Shown here: in pieces, positions 41,938-52,212 of the stretch
How positions within the stretch are numbered: position 1 is the stretch's first letter
How the letters are laid out: the number at the start of each line of letters is the position of its first letter
Source: Ruminococcus sp.
GTDB lineage: Bacteria; Bacillota; Clostridia; Oscillospirales; Ruminococcaceae
NCBI GenBank assembly: GCA_014799805.1
Contig: JAAVHJ010000003.1
Span: 19,594 to 83,593 of the forward strand
Length of the DNA: 64,000 nucleotides
Reading direction: 5' to 3'
Made by a program: the position numbers and the translations under genes
The notes under the pieces: generated by a model
The model's database searches: none
Told to the model about the DNA's origin: nothing
The model's input: only the letters and a program-made list of their open reading frames with translations

Positions 41938-42400
41938 AACAAAAAAATCAATAAAAATTATCTCAAAAATTTTGTTATTTATTTTTATCATAATTATTTG
42001 TTCCATTTTCACGCCAATAAAAATTGCATTGAATCCAGTTAATTTTAGTTCTAATAAACCATATTTCATCGTGAAGCAAATTTCATCAGGTTCTACAGAT
42101 GGTGGACTTTGGCTTTGTATTGGAGACGAAAACGGTTTTTACACTGATAAATGTTATACAGTGGAGCTGTATGGAAAAACGCCACAAGAGATTATTACAA
42201 AAGATATTAACGAAACAATGTTTGTAATATATCATACAGCAGGCGATAACATGGATATTAATGCAATTAACAGGATAAATTCCTGTAAATGGGATTTTCT
42301 AGGTGATATTCATAGAAATTCTGAATCATTAAGAATACCATTTCAGAAATATATCACAATCTACGATTTAAAATTTTTTGATTTTCTGGCAGATTACTAA
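41918..42400 (+). CDS. Hypothetical membrane-anchored protein
   Basis: 160 residues from MLYIKNKTKKSIKIISKILL, overlapping the previous gene by 20 bases with AAAGGTG before the ATG. A basic N-terminus and one membrane helix (about 16-34) precede an extracellular domain of about 120 residues (GSTDGGLWLCIGDENGFYTD). No family recognised. The overlap argues for co-translation with the preceding gene. Confidence 0.6.
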   Translation: MLYIKNKTKKSIKIISKILLFIFIIIICSIFTPIKIALNPVNFSSNKPYFIVKQISSGSTDGGLWLCIGDENGFYTDKCYTVELYGKTPQEIITKDINETMFVIYHTAGDNMDINAINRINSCKWDFLGDIHRNSESLRIPFQKYITIYDLKFFDFLADY

Positions 42401-42453
42401 AATAAAAAAGAAGTATGAGATTTTATTTTTTAATTTAAGGAGATGAATATTTC

Positions 42454-42687
42454 ATGGAATATGTTAAATTATTAGGAAATATTAAAAACAAGAAAGATTT
42501 TTTGCAATTTATGGAACTTTTTGGAAAAAATATAGAAAATATATCTATTCAGGAATATTTAGAATCTGTGAGTTCTTGGGTAGAGGATATGGAAGGCTAT
42601 TATAAAAACACTAATCAAGAAATACCTAATAATATAAATTGGGATTTTATCGCAACGCTTTTCTATGTAGGGAGTATTTACGAATAA
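42454..42687 (+). CDS. DUF7660-like small protein
   Basis: 77 residues. The pattern KKDFLQFMELFGKN ... YLESVSSWVEDMEGYYKNT ... INWDFIATLFYVGSIYE agrees with my recollection of the DUF7660 family, small acidic proteins often found in immunity and toxin neighbourhoods. AAGGAG precedes the start. It is last in the XRE-led cluster. Function unknown. Confidence 0.6.
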   Translation: MEYVKLLGNIKNKKDFLQFMELFGKNIENISIQEYLESVSSWVEDMEGYYKNTNQEIPNNINWDFIATLFYVGSIYE

Positions 42688-42790
42688 TTTTTATTATCTT
42701 GCAAAAAATCTGTCAGAATTTCTAAAAATAGCTAGTTTGCATTGCATTTTGTAGTATATTGTGCTATGATAATAACAGGAGATGAAAATT

Positions 42791-43714
42791 ATGGCACAAA
42801 TTGTATTACATCAGGCAATTAGCATGTTTTTATTAATTCTTGTTGGTGCAGGGTGTTTTAAATTAAAATTATTATCCAAAGAAACTGTCAATCAGATTTC
42901 TGCACTGGTACTTAAAATTATTAATCCCGTTGTTATTTTCATGGCTTATCAAAGAGAATTTCAGCCAGAATTAGTAAAAAATTTAGGCTGGACGTTTTTC
43001 TTATCTGTTGTTGCTTATGTGATAGCAATTGCAATTTCTTATAGTTGTATCCGGCAAAAAGATGACAGAGAAACTGCAATAGAACGATTTTCTTGTATTT
43101 ATTCTAACTGCGGATTTATGGGCATTCCGTTAGTAAAATCTATGTTTGATTATGAAGGCGTTTTTTATTTAACAGCGTTTCTGACAGTATTTAATGCACT
43201 TGTCTGGTCACATGGTGTGATGCAAATGTCGGGTGAAAAATCTTTGAAATCATTAGGCAAAGTGTTGCGTTCTCCTGCCATTATTGCAATTGTATTAGGT
43301 ATGGTATTTTTCTTTGTACAGATAACAATACCAGAAATTTTGACAGAAACGTTGGAATCAATCGGAAATTTAAACACGCCACTTGCCATGCTAGTTGCAG
43401 GTGCAACAATTATTCAGACAGATTTATTACATGTATTTCAAAAAACAAGAGTATTTTATATTTGTTTTATTAAGCTTTTATTGATTCCAGCGCTAATCAT
43501 AGGCATATTTATGTTATTTTCATTTGATAAAGTCATTGAAATGACAGTGCTTGCAGCCATGTCTGCACCTAGTGCGGCGATTTGTACTATGCAATGTTTG
43601 AATTATCACAGAAATGCGACATATGCGTCAGAATTATTTGGCGTGACAACGTTGTTTTCAGTCTTAACAATGCCTTTGATGATGATTATATACGAATTAT
43701 CGGTCAAAATGTGA
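42791..43714 (+). CDS. AEC-family transporter
   Basis: 307 residues from MAQIVLHQAISMFLLILVGA. AGGAG ends right at the in-frame ATG 42782, so the ATG nine bases later is preferred. It has ten predicted membrane helices in two halves of five, with the family CFxxx-LKLLSKE start, FSCIYSNCGFMGIPLV in helix four, and ILGxxFF-like APAIIAIVLGMVFF. Auxin-efflux-carrier family members in bacteria export or import dicarboxylates or other small acids; the substrate is unknown. It is monocistronic. Confidence 0.85.
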   Translation: MAQIVLHQAISMFLLILVGAGCFKLKLLSKETVNQISALVLKIINPVVIFMAYQREFQPELVKNLGWTFFLSVVAYVIAIAISYSCIRQKDDRETAIERFSCIYSNCGFMGIPLVKSMFDYEGVFYLTAFLTVFNALVWSHGVMQMSGEKSLKSLGKVLRSPAIIAIVLGMVFFFVQITIPEILTETLESIGNLNTPLAMLVAGATIIQTDLLHVFQKTRVFYICFIKLLLIPALIIGIFMLFSFDKVIEMTVLAAMSAPSAAICTMQCLNYHRNATYASELFGVTTLFSVLTMPLMMIIYELSVKM

Positions 43715-43809
43715 CAAACATCTACTATGAAATCTGTAAAAAAAACGCATATAATTTTATGCAAATTGTAGATTTTTTAAATCTTAAACAAAGTTTAAGA
43801 AAAAAAGCC

Positions 43810-43838
43810 TTGTACTTTTCAGGCTGATTTGATATAAT
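43810..43838 (+). promoter_or_regulatory. Promoter of the SPKTG surface protein gene
   Basis: TTGTAC, 17 bases, TATAAT, about 40 bases before the ATG with AAGGAGG between. Confidence 0.7.
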
Positions 43839-43878
43839 ACTAATATGCAAGTATTATTTAAACAAGGAGGATTAGAGC

Positions 43879-44823
43879 ATGAAACATAGAAAAATTTTAT
43901 CTGCTATGATAGCAATTACCATGCTTAGCAGTATGCAGGCAATAATAGCAAATGCAGAAGAAATTGAAACCAATGCGAATGAAACTGAAGTTGTTGATTC
44001 GACAGAAGCGCCTGCTACTGTGATTACAACAGAACAAGTGCTTGCTACAACAGCTGCTGTTGTTACAACAGAAGCTACTACAGAGGCAGAATTAACAGAC
44101 GCTCCTACAAATGCACCAGATGAGTCTATTGTAGAAACAACTACAGTATCAAATAATTCTGGTGATTCTGATTTAGACATCACAACAGCGCCAGTCAGTT
44201 CTACAGTGGCAACAACTGCAACAATTGTAACAACTGCAACAACTTCTAATGAGGTGATTTCTGCTGATTTAAAAGCTCCAGAGATTGGTAATTTTAAAGT
44301 AACTTCCCCTGATGGAGAAGAATTTGGTAATGGTGACGTAGCAGTCATTTCATGGGATGCTGTAGATGGTGCAGATGGTTATCAGGTTTACAGAACAGAA
44401 ATTAACAAAGGACAAGAAGATATACCAACTTCTTACACGTTTGATGTAAAAGGTACTTCTTATCAAACAGGTGATTCTACCAGACAGTATAAAGAAACTA
44501 TTAAAGTCAGAGCATTTAAACTTGTAGACGGAGAAAGAGTTTATAGCCCATGGAGTGCTGAACGAACAGTTTACATGAATGGTATGCAAGATGCTGATAT
44601 TACAACAACGACTGTAACAACAACAACAACAATCAAGACAACTACGGCAACAGCAAAATCTACTACTACTACAGTAAAAAATACAACCAGTAATTCTAAA
44701 AATAATGATGTAGAAGCATCACCCAAAACAGGCGATAATATTATTAAAATAGCCTTAATTGGTATCATTGCGGCAGCATTAGTAGCAGTTGCAATTATTA
44801 CTGCTAAGAAAAAGAAAGATTGA
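43879..44823 (+). CDS. Sortase-anchored surface protein with SPKTG motif
   Basis: 314 residues. The signal peptide is about 1-28 (ending IIANAEE). A threonine-rich stretch (about 30-130) precedes one fibronectin-III-like domain (about 138-232; ISWDAVDGADGYQVYR). A second T-run and the anchor SPKTGD, a membrane helix and KKKKD follow. SPKTG replaces the usual LPxTG leucine, a form frequent in ruminococci. The protein would be attached to the wall and extend a single small domain outward. The class B sortase at 62079 is the only sortase in the window. Confidence 0.8.
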   Translation: MKHRKILSAMIAITMLSSMQAIIANAEEIETNANETEVVDSTEAPATVITTEQVLATTAAVVTTEATTEAELTDAPTNAPDESIVETTTVSNNSGDSDLDITTAPVSSTVATTATIVTTATTSNEVISADLKAPEIGNFKVTSPDGEEFGNGDVAVISWDAVDGADGYQVYRTEINKGQEDIPTSYTFDVKGTSYQTGDSTRQYKETIKVRAFKLVDGERVYSPWSAERTVYMNGMQDADITTTTVTTTTTIKTTTATAKSTTTTVKNTTSNSKNNDVEASPKTGDNIIKIALIGIIAAALVAVAIITAKKKKD

Positions 44824-44935
44824 AAATAAAATGGTTTCTGCCCATTCTATAGCGGAATGGGCAAATTATTTACCAAATTGGATTTTCTGTCTAAAATTAA
44901 TTCAGGATTGTGAGTAAAATCATATAAATTCAGTC

Positions 44936-44964
44936 TTGCTTTTTTTTTTAATTTATGTTATAAT
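44936..44964 (+). promoter_or_regulatory. Promoter of the ROK regulator gene
   Basis: TTGCTT, 17 bases, TATAAT, 38 bases before the ATG with AAGGAG between. Confidence 0.65.
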
Positions 44965-45002
44965 ACTAGAGATAGTAAAATGATACAGGAAGGAGCAATT
45001 CT

Positions 45003-46268
45003 ATGCTGAGTGGAATCAGTAAGTTAGATTTAAAAAGAATTAATAGAATGCAAGTTCTTCGTGCGATATGGGAAACAGGACCTATTTCCAGAGTGGATTT
45101 GTCACATCAGTTGCAAATTACTCGTGCATCTATTACACAACTTACAAATACAATGATTGCAGAAGGATTATTATTAGAAATTGGTGAAGCACCTTATCAA
45201 ATACGACCAGATAATAAACTTCCAAAAGGACGAAAAAAAATTTTGCTTGATATTAATGCAAATTATAAATTTGTTCTTGGTGCTATTATTAGCGAACAGG
45301 AAATTACTGTTGGTTTGTGTACTATGCATATGGAAATTTTAGATAAATCTAGTATGCCATGTAATGACCACACAAGCCGTAAAGAAATTATACAGTTTAT
45401 TATTTCTGCAACAGAACGTATGATGAGTAATAGCTGTTTGACAAAAGAAAATGTGCTTGGTATCGGTGTTGGTGTAATGCCAATTATGATTGGTCGAATG
45501 CGTGTATTTTATAAAAACGGCATTCTGGATTTTTCAGAGTTAACAAAATCATTGTCTGATTTTCCACAAATGCCACCCGTATTTTGTGGCAATGCTGTTT
45601 GGCTACAGGCTCTTGCCAATGTAGATTTACAGAGAAATGATATGTTTAATTTTAATCAGGTTTATGTGCATATGGGAAGTCATATTCATATTGCAGTACT
45701 TCGACCTGAAAAATCAGAACAGGATTATTTGACTTATAGTTATTTAACAGAACGTTGTATTATTCGTCCGAATGGCAGACAACAAGACAGTTATCCAGCA
45801 GGGTCAGTTCGGGCACAATTGTCTGTACAGGCTATGCAAGCACGTATTGCAGAAGTCTATAGCAAAGAACGAACACCTTTTTTATATTCCGCAACAGATG
45901 GCTATATTCAACATGTGACACTAGAACAAATGTATCAGGCAAGTTCTGCGGGTGATGTTCGCTGTGAAGAAGTTGTCCGTGAAATCATGCAGGACTGGAG
46001 CGTATTATTGCATAATTTAGTTTGCTGTTTTCAGGCACAACATGTGATATTACATCATTTTGGATTGACAGAAAAAGGATTTGCAAATTTTAAACACTAT
46101 GTAAAACAATTTGCTGGAGATGATGTTGCAGAAAAAATTGTTTGCAGTAGTATTGAAGATAAAACAGATTTTCTTGCTGGCTGTTCTTTGGCACTGATGA
46201 AAAATTTTTATATGACTGGTGGTATTCCTGAAAAGACATCAGCAAATTTATTAAAAATAAAAAAATAA
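45003..46268 (+). CDS. ROK-family transcriptional regulator
   Basis: 421 residues. An N-terminal winged helix (about 8-75; VLRAIWETGPISRVDLSHQL and QITRASITQLTNTMI) is followed by an actin-like ROK domain with LGIGVGVMPIMIG. The usual sugar-kinase DNxAN and zinc CxCGxxGC motifs are not obvious. It therefore looks like a DNA-binding sensor of a sugar or sugar phosphate rather than a kinase. No sugar operon is adjacent. Confidence 0.8.
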   Translation: MLSGISKLDLKRINRMQVLRAIWETGPISRVDLSHQLQITRASITQLTNTMIAEGLLLEIGEAPYQIRPDNKLPKGRKKILLDINANYKFVLGAIISEQEITVGLCTMHMEILDKSSMPCNDHTSRKEIIQFIISATERMMSNSCLTKENVLGIGVGVMPIMIGRMRVFYKNGILDFSELTKSLSDFPQMPPVFCGNAVWLQALANVDLQRNDMFNFNQVYVHMGSHIHIAVLRPEKSEQDYLTYSYLTERCIIRPNGRQQDSYPAGSVRAQLSVQAMQARIAEVYSKERTPFLYSATDGYIQHVTLEQMYQASSAGDVRCEEVVREIMQDWSVLLHNLVCCFQAQHVILHHFGLTEKGFANFKHYVKQFAGDDVAEKIVCSSIEDKTDFLAGCSLALMKNFYMTGGIPEKTSANLLKIKK

Positions 46269-46277
46269 GGCAATGAC

Positions 46278-47965
<1,688 letters not shown>

Positions 47966-47978
47966 AATAATTAAAATC

Positions 47979-48012
47979 ATTCCCCACTTGCTTTTTGTTC
48001 ACAAGTGGGGAT
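47979..48012. terminator. Bidirectional terminator between pyrG and the VOC gene
   Basis: TCCCCACTTG pairs with CAAGTGGGGA around a T-rich loop, with A/T-rich flanks on both sides. Confidence 0.7.
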
Positions 48013-48015
48013 AAT

Positions 48016-48396
48016 TTACCATTTTTGGCAGAAAAATTCAATTTCTTCACCAAGTGGACCTTTACAAAATGCAATTCTTGCTGGATATGCTGAATCACCG
48101 CCAATTAACACATTTTTTGGTGCAACGAATACTTCATATCCCGCTGATTTGACCAGCTCTGCATAAGTATCTGTATCATCTACCGCAAAAGCATAATGAT
48201 TTATAATGCCTTTTTGAAATGTTTCTTCGCTATTTTTAAATATTTCAACAATACCAGCTCCAGTATTTAATAATAGACATGCATCACATTCTTTAATAAT
48301 ATCAAGTTTTAGTATTTCTGTATAAAAATGCTTTGCTTTTTGATATTCTGCATCATTTCTGCATTTCATGGAAATATGATGAATTCCTGTAATCAT
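48016..48396 (-). CDS. VOC/glyoxalase superfamily protein
   Basis: 126 residues of the vicinal-oxygen-chelate fold: ITGIHHISMKCRNDAEYQKA and FYTEILKLDI in the first half, then NHYAFAVDDTDTYAELVKSA and GPLGEEIEFFC in the second. Metal ligands are plausible (H5/H6, E in GIVEIF, H in NHYAF, E in EIEFF). Members include lactoylglutathione lyase and resistance proteins; the role here is unknown. Confidence 0.85.
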   Translation of the reverse strand: MITGIHHISMKCRNDAEYQKAKHFYTEILKLDIIKECDACLLLNTGAGIVEIFKNSEETFQKGIINHYAFAVDDTDTYAELVKSAGYEVFVAPKNVLIGGDSAYPARIAFCKGPLGEEIEFFCQKW

Positions 48397-48499
48397 ATTT
48401 AATAATTAACCTCCTGTTTTAAAAGAATTTAATTTATTATAGCATATTATTAAAAAAATGTCAATATAAAAAATATTTCATGATTTTTTGGGTTTTCTC

Positions 48500-48528
48500 T
48501 TGCAATTTTATAAATTTTATGCTATGAT
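48500..48528 (+). promoter_or_regulatory. Promoter of the DUF1846 gene
   Basis: TTGCAA, 17 bases, TATGAT, 37 bases before the ATG. Confidence 0.6.
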
Positions 48529-48564
48529 TAGAAAGGTAATTTTAATAGAAGGGATTTTTTGATT

Positions 48565-50034
48565 ATGCGTTCAGAAAAAATTGGTTTTGATAATGAAAAA
48601 TATTTAAAAATGCAATCTGCTCATATTCGTGAGAGAATTGCACATTTTGGAGACAAGCTTTATTTAGAATTTGGTGGCAAATTATTTGATGATTACCATG
48701 CGTCACGTGTGTTACCAGGGTTTAAACCTGATAGTAAATTGCAAATGCTATTGCAACTCAAAAACGAAGCAGAAATTATTATCGTCATTAATTCTGGAGA
48801 TATTGAAAAAAATAAAGTTCGTGGTGATTTGGGGATTACTTATGATGCCGATGTCATTAGATTATTTCAGATTTTTACAAAAATTGGCTTATATGTTAGT
48901 AGTGTTGTTTTAACGCAATATGAAAATCAACCAGCAATTAATGCATTTCAAAATAGATTAGAATCACTTGGTTTAAAAGTTTATCATCATTATCATATTA
49001 AAGGCTATCCATCAGATTTAAAATATATTATTAGCAAAGATGGCTATGGTAAAAATGATTATATTCAGACTTCCAGAAAATTAGTTGTTGTGACAGCACC
49101 TGGTCCAGGGAGTGGCAAAATGGCAACCTGTTTATCTCAGCTTTATCATGAACATCAAAGAGGCATTAACGCTGGCTATGCAAAATTTGAGACATTCCCA
49201 ATCTGGAATATTCCGTTAAGACATCCCGTTAATATCGCTTATGAAGCGGCAACTTCTGATTTGAATGATGTCAATATGATTGATTCGTTTCATTTAGAGG
49301 CTTACGGAAAAACAACTGTAAATTATAACAGAGATATTGAAATTTTCCCTGTGTTAAATGCTATGTTTGAAAATATTCTTGGAGAATCGCCGTATAAATC
49401 TCCCACAGATATGGGCGTGAATATGGCTGGTAATTGCATTATTGATAATGAAGTTGTTTGTGAAGCATCGAAACAAGAAATTATCAGAAGATATTATACA
49501 GCTTTATGTGGTCGCCGTAAAGGGATTTCTACAGATGATGAAATTTATAAATTAGAATTACTCATGCAACAGGCAAAAATTAAACCCGAAAATAGACATG
49601 TGATTGCACATGCTCTTGCAAAAGAAATTGAAACAGGTGAACCAGCCACAGCTATGGAATTACCCGACGGAACAATTTTAACTGGAAAAACTTCAGAATT
49701 ATTAGGTGCATGTTCTGCATTATTATTAAACGCATTAAAACATTTTGCAGAACTAGATGATAGTATTTTGCTGATGTCACCACATGTGATTGAGCCAATT
49801 CAGAATTTAAAAATTCAGCATTTGGGCAATCAAAATCCCAGATTACATACAGATGAAACGTTATTAGCTTTGTCAATCTGTGCAACAACGGACGAAAATG
49901 CAAAAAAAGCCATGAATCAAATTTCTAAACTTTGGGGCTGTGAAGTGCATTCTACTGTGATTTTGTCAGCCGTTGATGAGAGAATTTTTAAACGCTTGGG
50001 AATTAATTTAACTTGTGAGCCGAAATTTTCCTAA
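48565..50034 (+). CDS. DUF1846 family protein
   Basis: 489 residues from MRSEKIGFDNEKYLKMQSAH; the GAAGGG site favours this ATG over the TTG six bases earlier. The family hallmarks are clear: YLEFGGKLFDDYHASRVLPG near residue 40, VTAPGPGSGKMATCLSQLYH (a P-loop-like region) near 175 and FPIWNIPLRHPVNIAYEAAT. These are widespread cytosolic proteins of Bacillota with a nucleotide-binding fold; the reaction is not established to my knowledge. A type I restriction specificity gene follows 21 bases later. Confidence 0.9.
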   Translation: MRSEKIGFDNEKYLKMQSAHIRERIAHFGDKLYLEFGGKLFDDYHASRVLPGFKPDSKLQMLLQLKNEAEIIIVINSGDIEKNKVRGDLGITYDADVIRLFQIFTKIGLYVSSVVLTQYENQPAINAFQNRLESLGLKVYHHYHIKGYPSDLKYIISKDGYGKNDYIQTSRKLVVVTAPGPGSGKMATCLSQLYHEHQRGINAGYAKFETFPIWNIPLRHPVNIAYEAATSDLNDVNMIDSFHLEAYGKTTVNYNRDIEIFPVLNAMFENILGESPYKSPTDMGVNMAGNCIIDNEVVCEASKQEIIRRYYTALCGRRKGISTDDEIYKLELLMQQAKIKPENRHVIAHALAKEIETGEPATAMELPDGTILTGKTSELLGACSALLLNALKHFAELDDSILLMSPHVIEPIQNLKIQHLGNQNPRLHTDETLLALSICATTDENAKKAMNQISKLWGCEVHSTVILSAVDERIFKRLGINLTCEPKFS

Positions 50035-50055
50035 TTTCAGAAAGTTTATGATGTT

Positions 50056-51207
50056 ATGAAATCTGAATGGAAAGAATGTACAATAGCAGATTTAGGCGAA
50101 GTTGTTGGTGGTGCAACACCATCAACGAAAAAATCTGAAAATTATGAAAACGGCACGATTTCTTGGATTACTCCAAAAGATTTATCAAAATTTCATGACA
50201 GGTATATTTATCACGGTGAGCGTAATATTACAAAAATAGGTTTAAAAAGTTGTTCTGCAAAAATGCTACCAAAAAATACAATTCTTTTTTCATCACGTGC
50301 GCCCATTGGTTATCTAGCGATTGCAGGAACAGAACTGTGTACCAATCAGGGATTTAAAAGTGTGATTCCAAATGCTAATACTGATTTTTTGTTTTTGTAT
50401 TATTTATTGAAATTTCATAAACAAAATATTGAACATATGGGAAGTGGTACAACTTTTAAAGAAGTATCAGGAAATACTATGAAATCTATCAAAGTATCTG
50501 TGCCAGTAGATATTTCAGAACAGCACAAAATAGCTATTATTTTGTCTGCAATTGATGACAAAATAGAATTAAATAACAAGATAAATCAAAACTTAGAACA
50601 ACAGGCACAGGCTATTTTTAAATCTTGGTTTATTAATTATAAACCAAATGGGATTTTATCAGATATTGCAAATATTACAATGGGGCAATCTCCAAAAGGA
50701 ACAAGCTATAATAACGAAGGTATAGGAACAATATTTTTTCAAGGAAAAACTGATTTTGGAAATAGATTTCCAACTGTAAGAGTTTACACAACTGAACCTA
50801 AAAAAGTAGCTCAAAGTGGAGATATTCTCATAAGTGTACGTGCGCCAGTTGGTGATTTAAATATTACAAATCAAAAATGTTGTATTGGACGTGGTCTTGC
50901 AAGTATTCGCTCCAAAAATAATAATCAATCTTTTCTATTTTATACTTTATTGAATATAAAATCTCAATTAGATATATTCAATAGTCAAGGGACTGTTTTT
51001 GGTGCTATTAATCAAAAATCATTAAAAGATTTATCAATTATAATCCCCCCATATAAAATTGTTGAAAAATTTGAAAAAGTAGTATCACCAATAGATGAAA
51101 TGATAAAAATTAATGAAGTTGAAAATCAAAAGCTTTCCGCATTGCGTGATTTGCTCTTGTCAAAATTAATCAATGGTGAAATAGATGTCTCAAAAATAAA
51201 AATATAA
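50056..51207 (+). CDS. hsdS: Type I restriction-modification specificity subunit (HsdS), orphan
   Basis: 383 residues. The first target recognition domain (about 1-165) starts WKECTIADLGEVVGGATPST. The central helical spacer is ILSAIDDKIELNNKINQNLE. The second target domain (about 205-345) starts LSDIANITMGQSPKGTSYNN. The distal spacer is IDEMIKINEVENQKLSALRD and then LLLSKLINGEI. Both halves look complete. No hsdM or hsdR occurs on either side within the window; the neighbours are housekeeping genes. It would need a methyltransferase encoded elsewhere. The ribosome site is weak (AGAAAG). Confidence 0.93.
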   Translation: MKSEWKECTIADLGEVVGGATPSTKKSENYENGTISWITPKDLSKFHDRYIYHGERNITKIGLKSCSAKMLPKNTILFSSRAPIGYLAIAGTELCTNQGFKSVIPNANTDFLFLYYLLKFHKQNIEHMGSGTTFKEVSGNTMKSIKVSVPVDISEQHKIAIILSAIDDKIELNNKINQNLEQQAQAIFKSWFINYKPNGILSDIANITMGQSPKGTSYNNEGIGTIFFQGKTDFGNRFPTVRVYTTEPKKVAQSGDILISVRAPVGDLNITNQKCCIGRGLASIRSKNNNQSFLFYTLLNIKSQLDIFNSQGTVFGAINQKSLKDLSIIIPPYKIVEKFEKVVSPIDEMIKINEVENQKLSALRDLLLSKLINGEIDVSKIKI

Positions 51208-51215
51208 AAAAATTC

Positions 51216-51247
51216 AAAAAGCCCTGCTAACAAAGCAAGGCTTTTTT
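51216..51247 (+). terminator. Terminator after hsdS
   Basis: AAAAAGCC-c-TGCT pairs with AGCA-a-GGCTTTTTT around AACAA. Confidence 0.8.
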
Positions 51248-51257
51248 ATCATATTAT

Positions 51258-52010
51258 TTATTTATCATCAATATGTGTTAAAATCGTTTCGCCAATATTT
51301 TTATATAATATATCTTCGTCTAAATAAGAAGCTGATAATACACCATCATTTGTTTTTAGCAAAGTGCTAATATCTACATAATGTAAGCCGATTTCATCTG
51401 CAAGGGAAAATAATGCTGTGTTCCAAGTATCTGCTTGTTCAGATTGTTCTAAAGTTTCTTTTGGTAGTGCGGTTAAAATATAAATCGGCATATTAGAATT
51501 TTCTTGATGTATACTAGTTACTAAATTTTGTAATGCTGTTAAAGTTTCTTCTGCATTATCAGGTGTATCATACCAGAGATAAACAGCTTTTGCATTAGAA
51601 ATATTTCTGCTGATACTTTCCATACGGCTTTCTGACATGCTTGTAACATCATCTGTAAATACAAGACTTGTTTTTGTATCATAATAAGCCGTCAAAGAAG
51701 ATACATCACCAATAAATGCACATTCTGACATGCGGGTTTCATCTACACGGTCAGATGCGGGAACAGGATTTGTCACGGAAACTTTATTTTTACTAGCTGA
51801 TTTTTCATTGCGACTGGAATTATTTTCCAGACTGCTTAAAATTTCCGTTTCCCAATAATCTTCCTGTGATGTTGCATTGAGCATATATAATGCAAATACT
51901 GCTAAAAATGATAGTATAATTAAAATTAATAATACACCTAGCTTAAATTGCAAAAACGGTTTTGCTTTTTTGCTTTCAATTTTCCCATGTTTCTTTTTTT
52001 TCTTTGCCAT
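51258..52010 (-). CDS. Membrane-anchored SGNH-hydrolase-like protein
   Basis: 250 residues. A very basic N-terminus (MAKKKKKHGKIESKKAK), one membrane helix (about 25-45) and a disordered stretch (50-85) precede an extracellular domain. ECAFIGDVSSLTAYY sits where SGNH esterases have the GDS block, but the serine is replaced (GDV; a serine follows). VYLWYDTPDN, MPIYILTALP and WNTALFSLADEIGLHYVDIS follow the SGNH/GDSL-like fold order. Catalysis is doubtful. Relatives sit near exopolysaccharide or cell-wall genes in Clostridia. Confidence 0.65.
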   Translation of the reverse strand: MAKKKKKHGKIESKKAKPFLQFKLGVLLILIILSFLAVFALYMLNATSQEDYWETEILSSLENNSSRNEKSASKNKVSVTNPVPASDRVDETRMSECAFIGDVSSLTAYYDTKTSLVFTDDVTSMSESRMESISRNISNAKAVYLWYDTPDNAEETLTALQNLVTSIHQENSNMPIYILTALPKETLEQSEQADTWNTALFSLADEIGLHYVDISTLLKTNDGVLSASYLDEDILYKNIGETILTHIDDK

Positions 52011-52118
52011 GATTGATATATACCTCCATGTTTTTTATTTGCTTTATTAATATTATAACCCAAAGTTAGCGATTTTGCAAGTATTTTTCTAAGTTTTTTA
52101 TAAATTCTTAAAAAAATG

Positions 52119-52147
52119 TTGCAAATTTCCAGATTCTATAGTATAAT
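52119..52147 (+). promoter_or_regulatory. Promoter of asnB
   Basis: TTGCAA, 17 bases, TATAAT, about 65 bases before the ATG with AGGAGG between. Confidence 0.75.
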
Positions 52148-52212
52148 AATAATTGAAAGTAAGAGCCTGATAAACTAGTTATTTTAGAATCAAGCTGATA
52201 GGAGGCTTTTTT

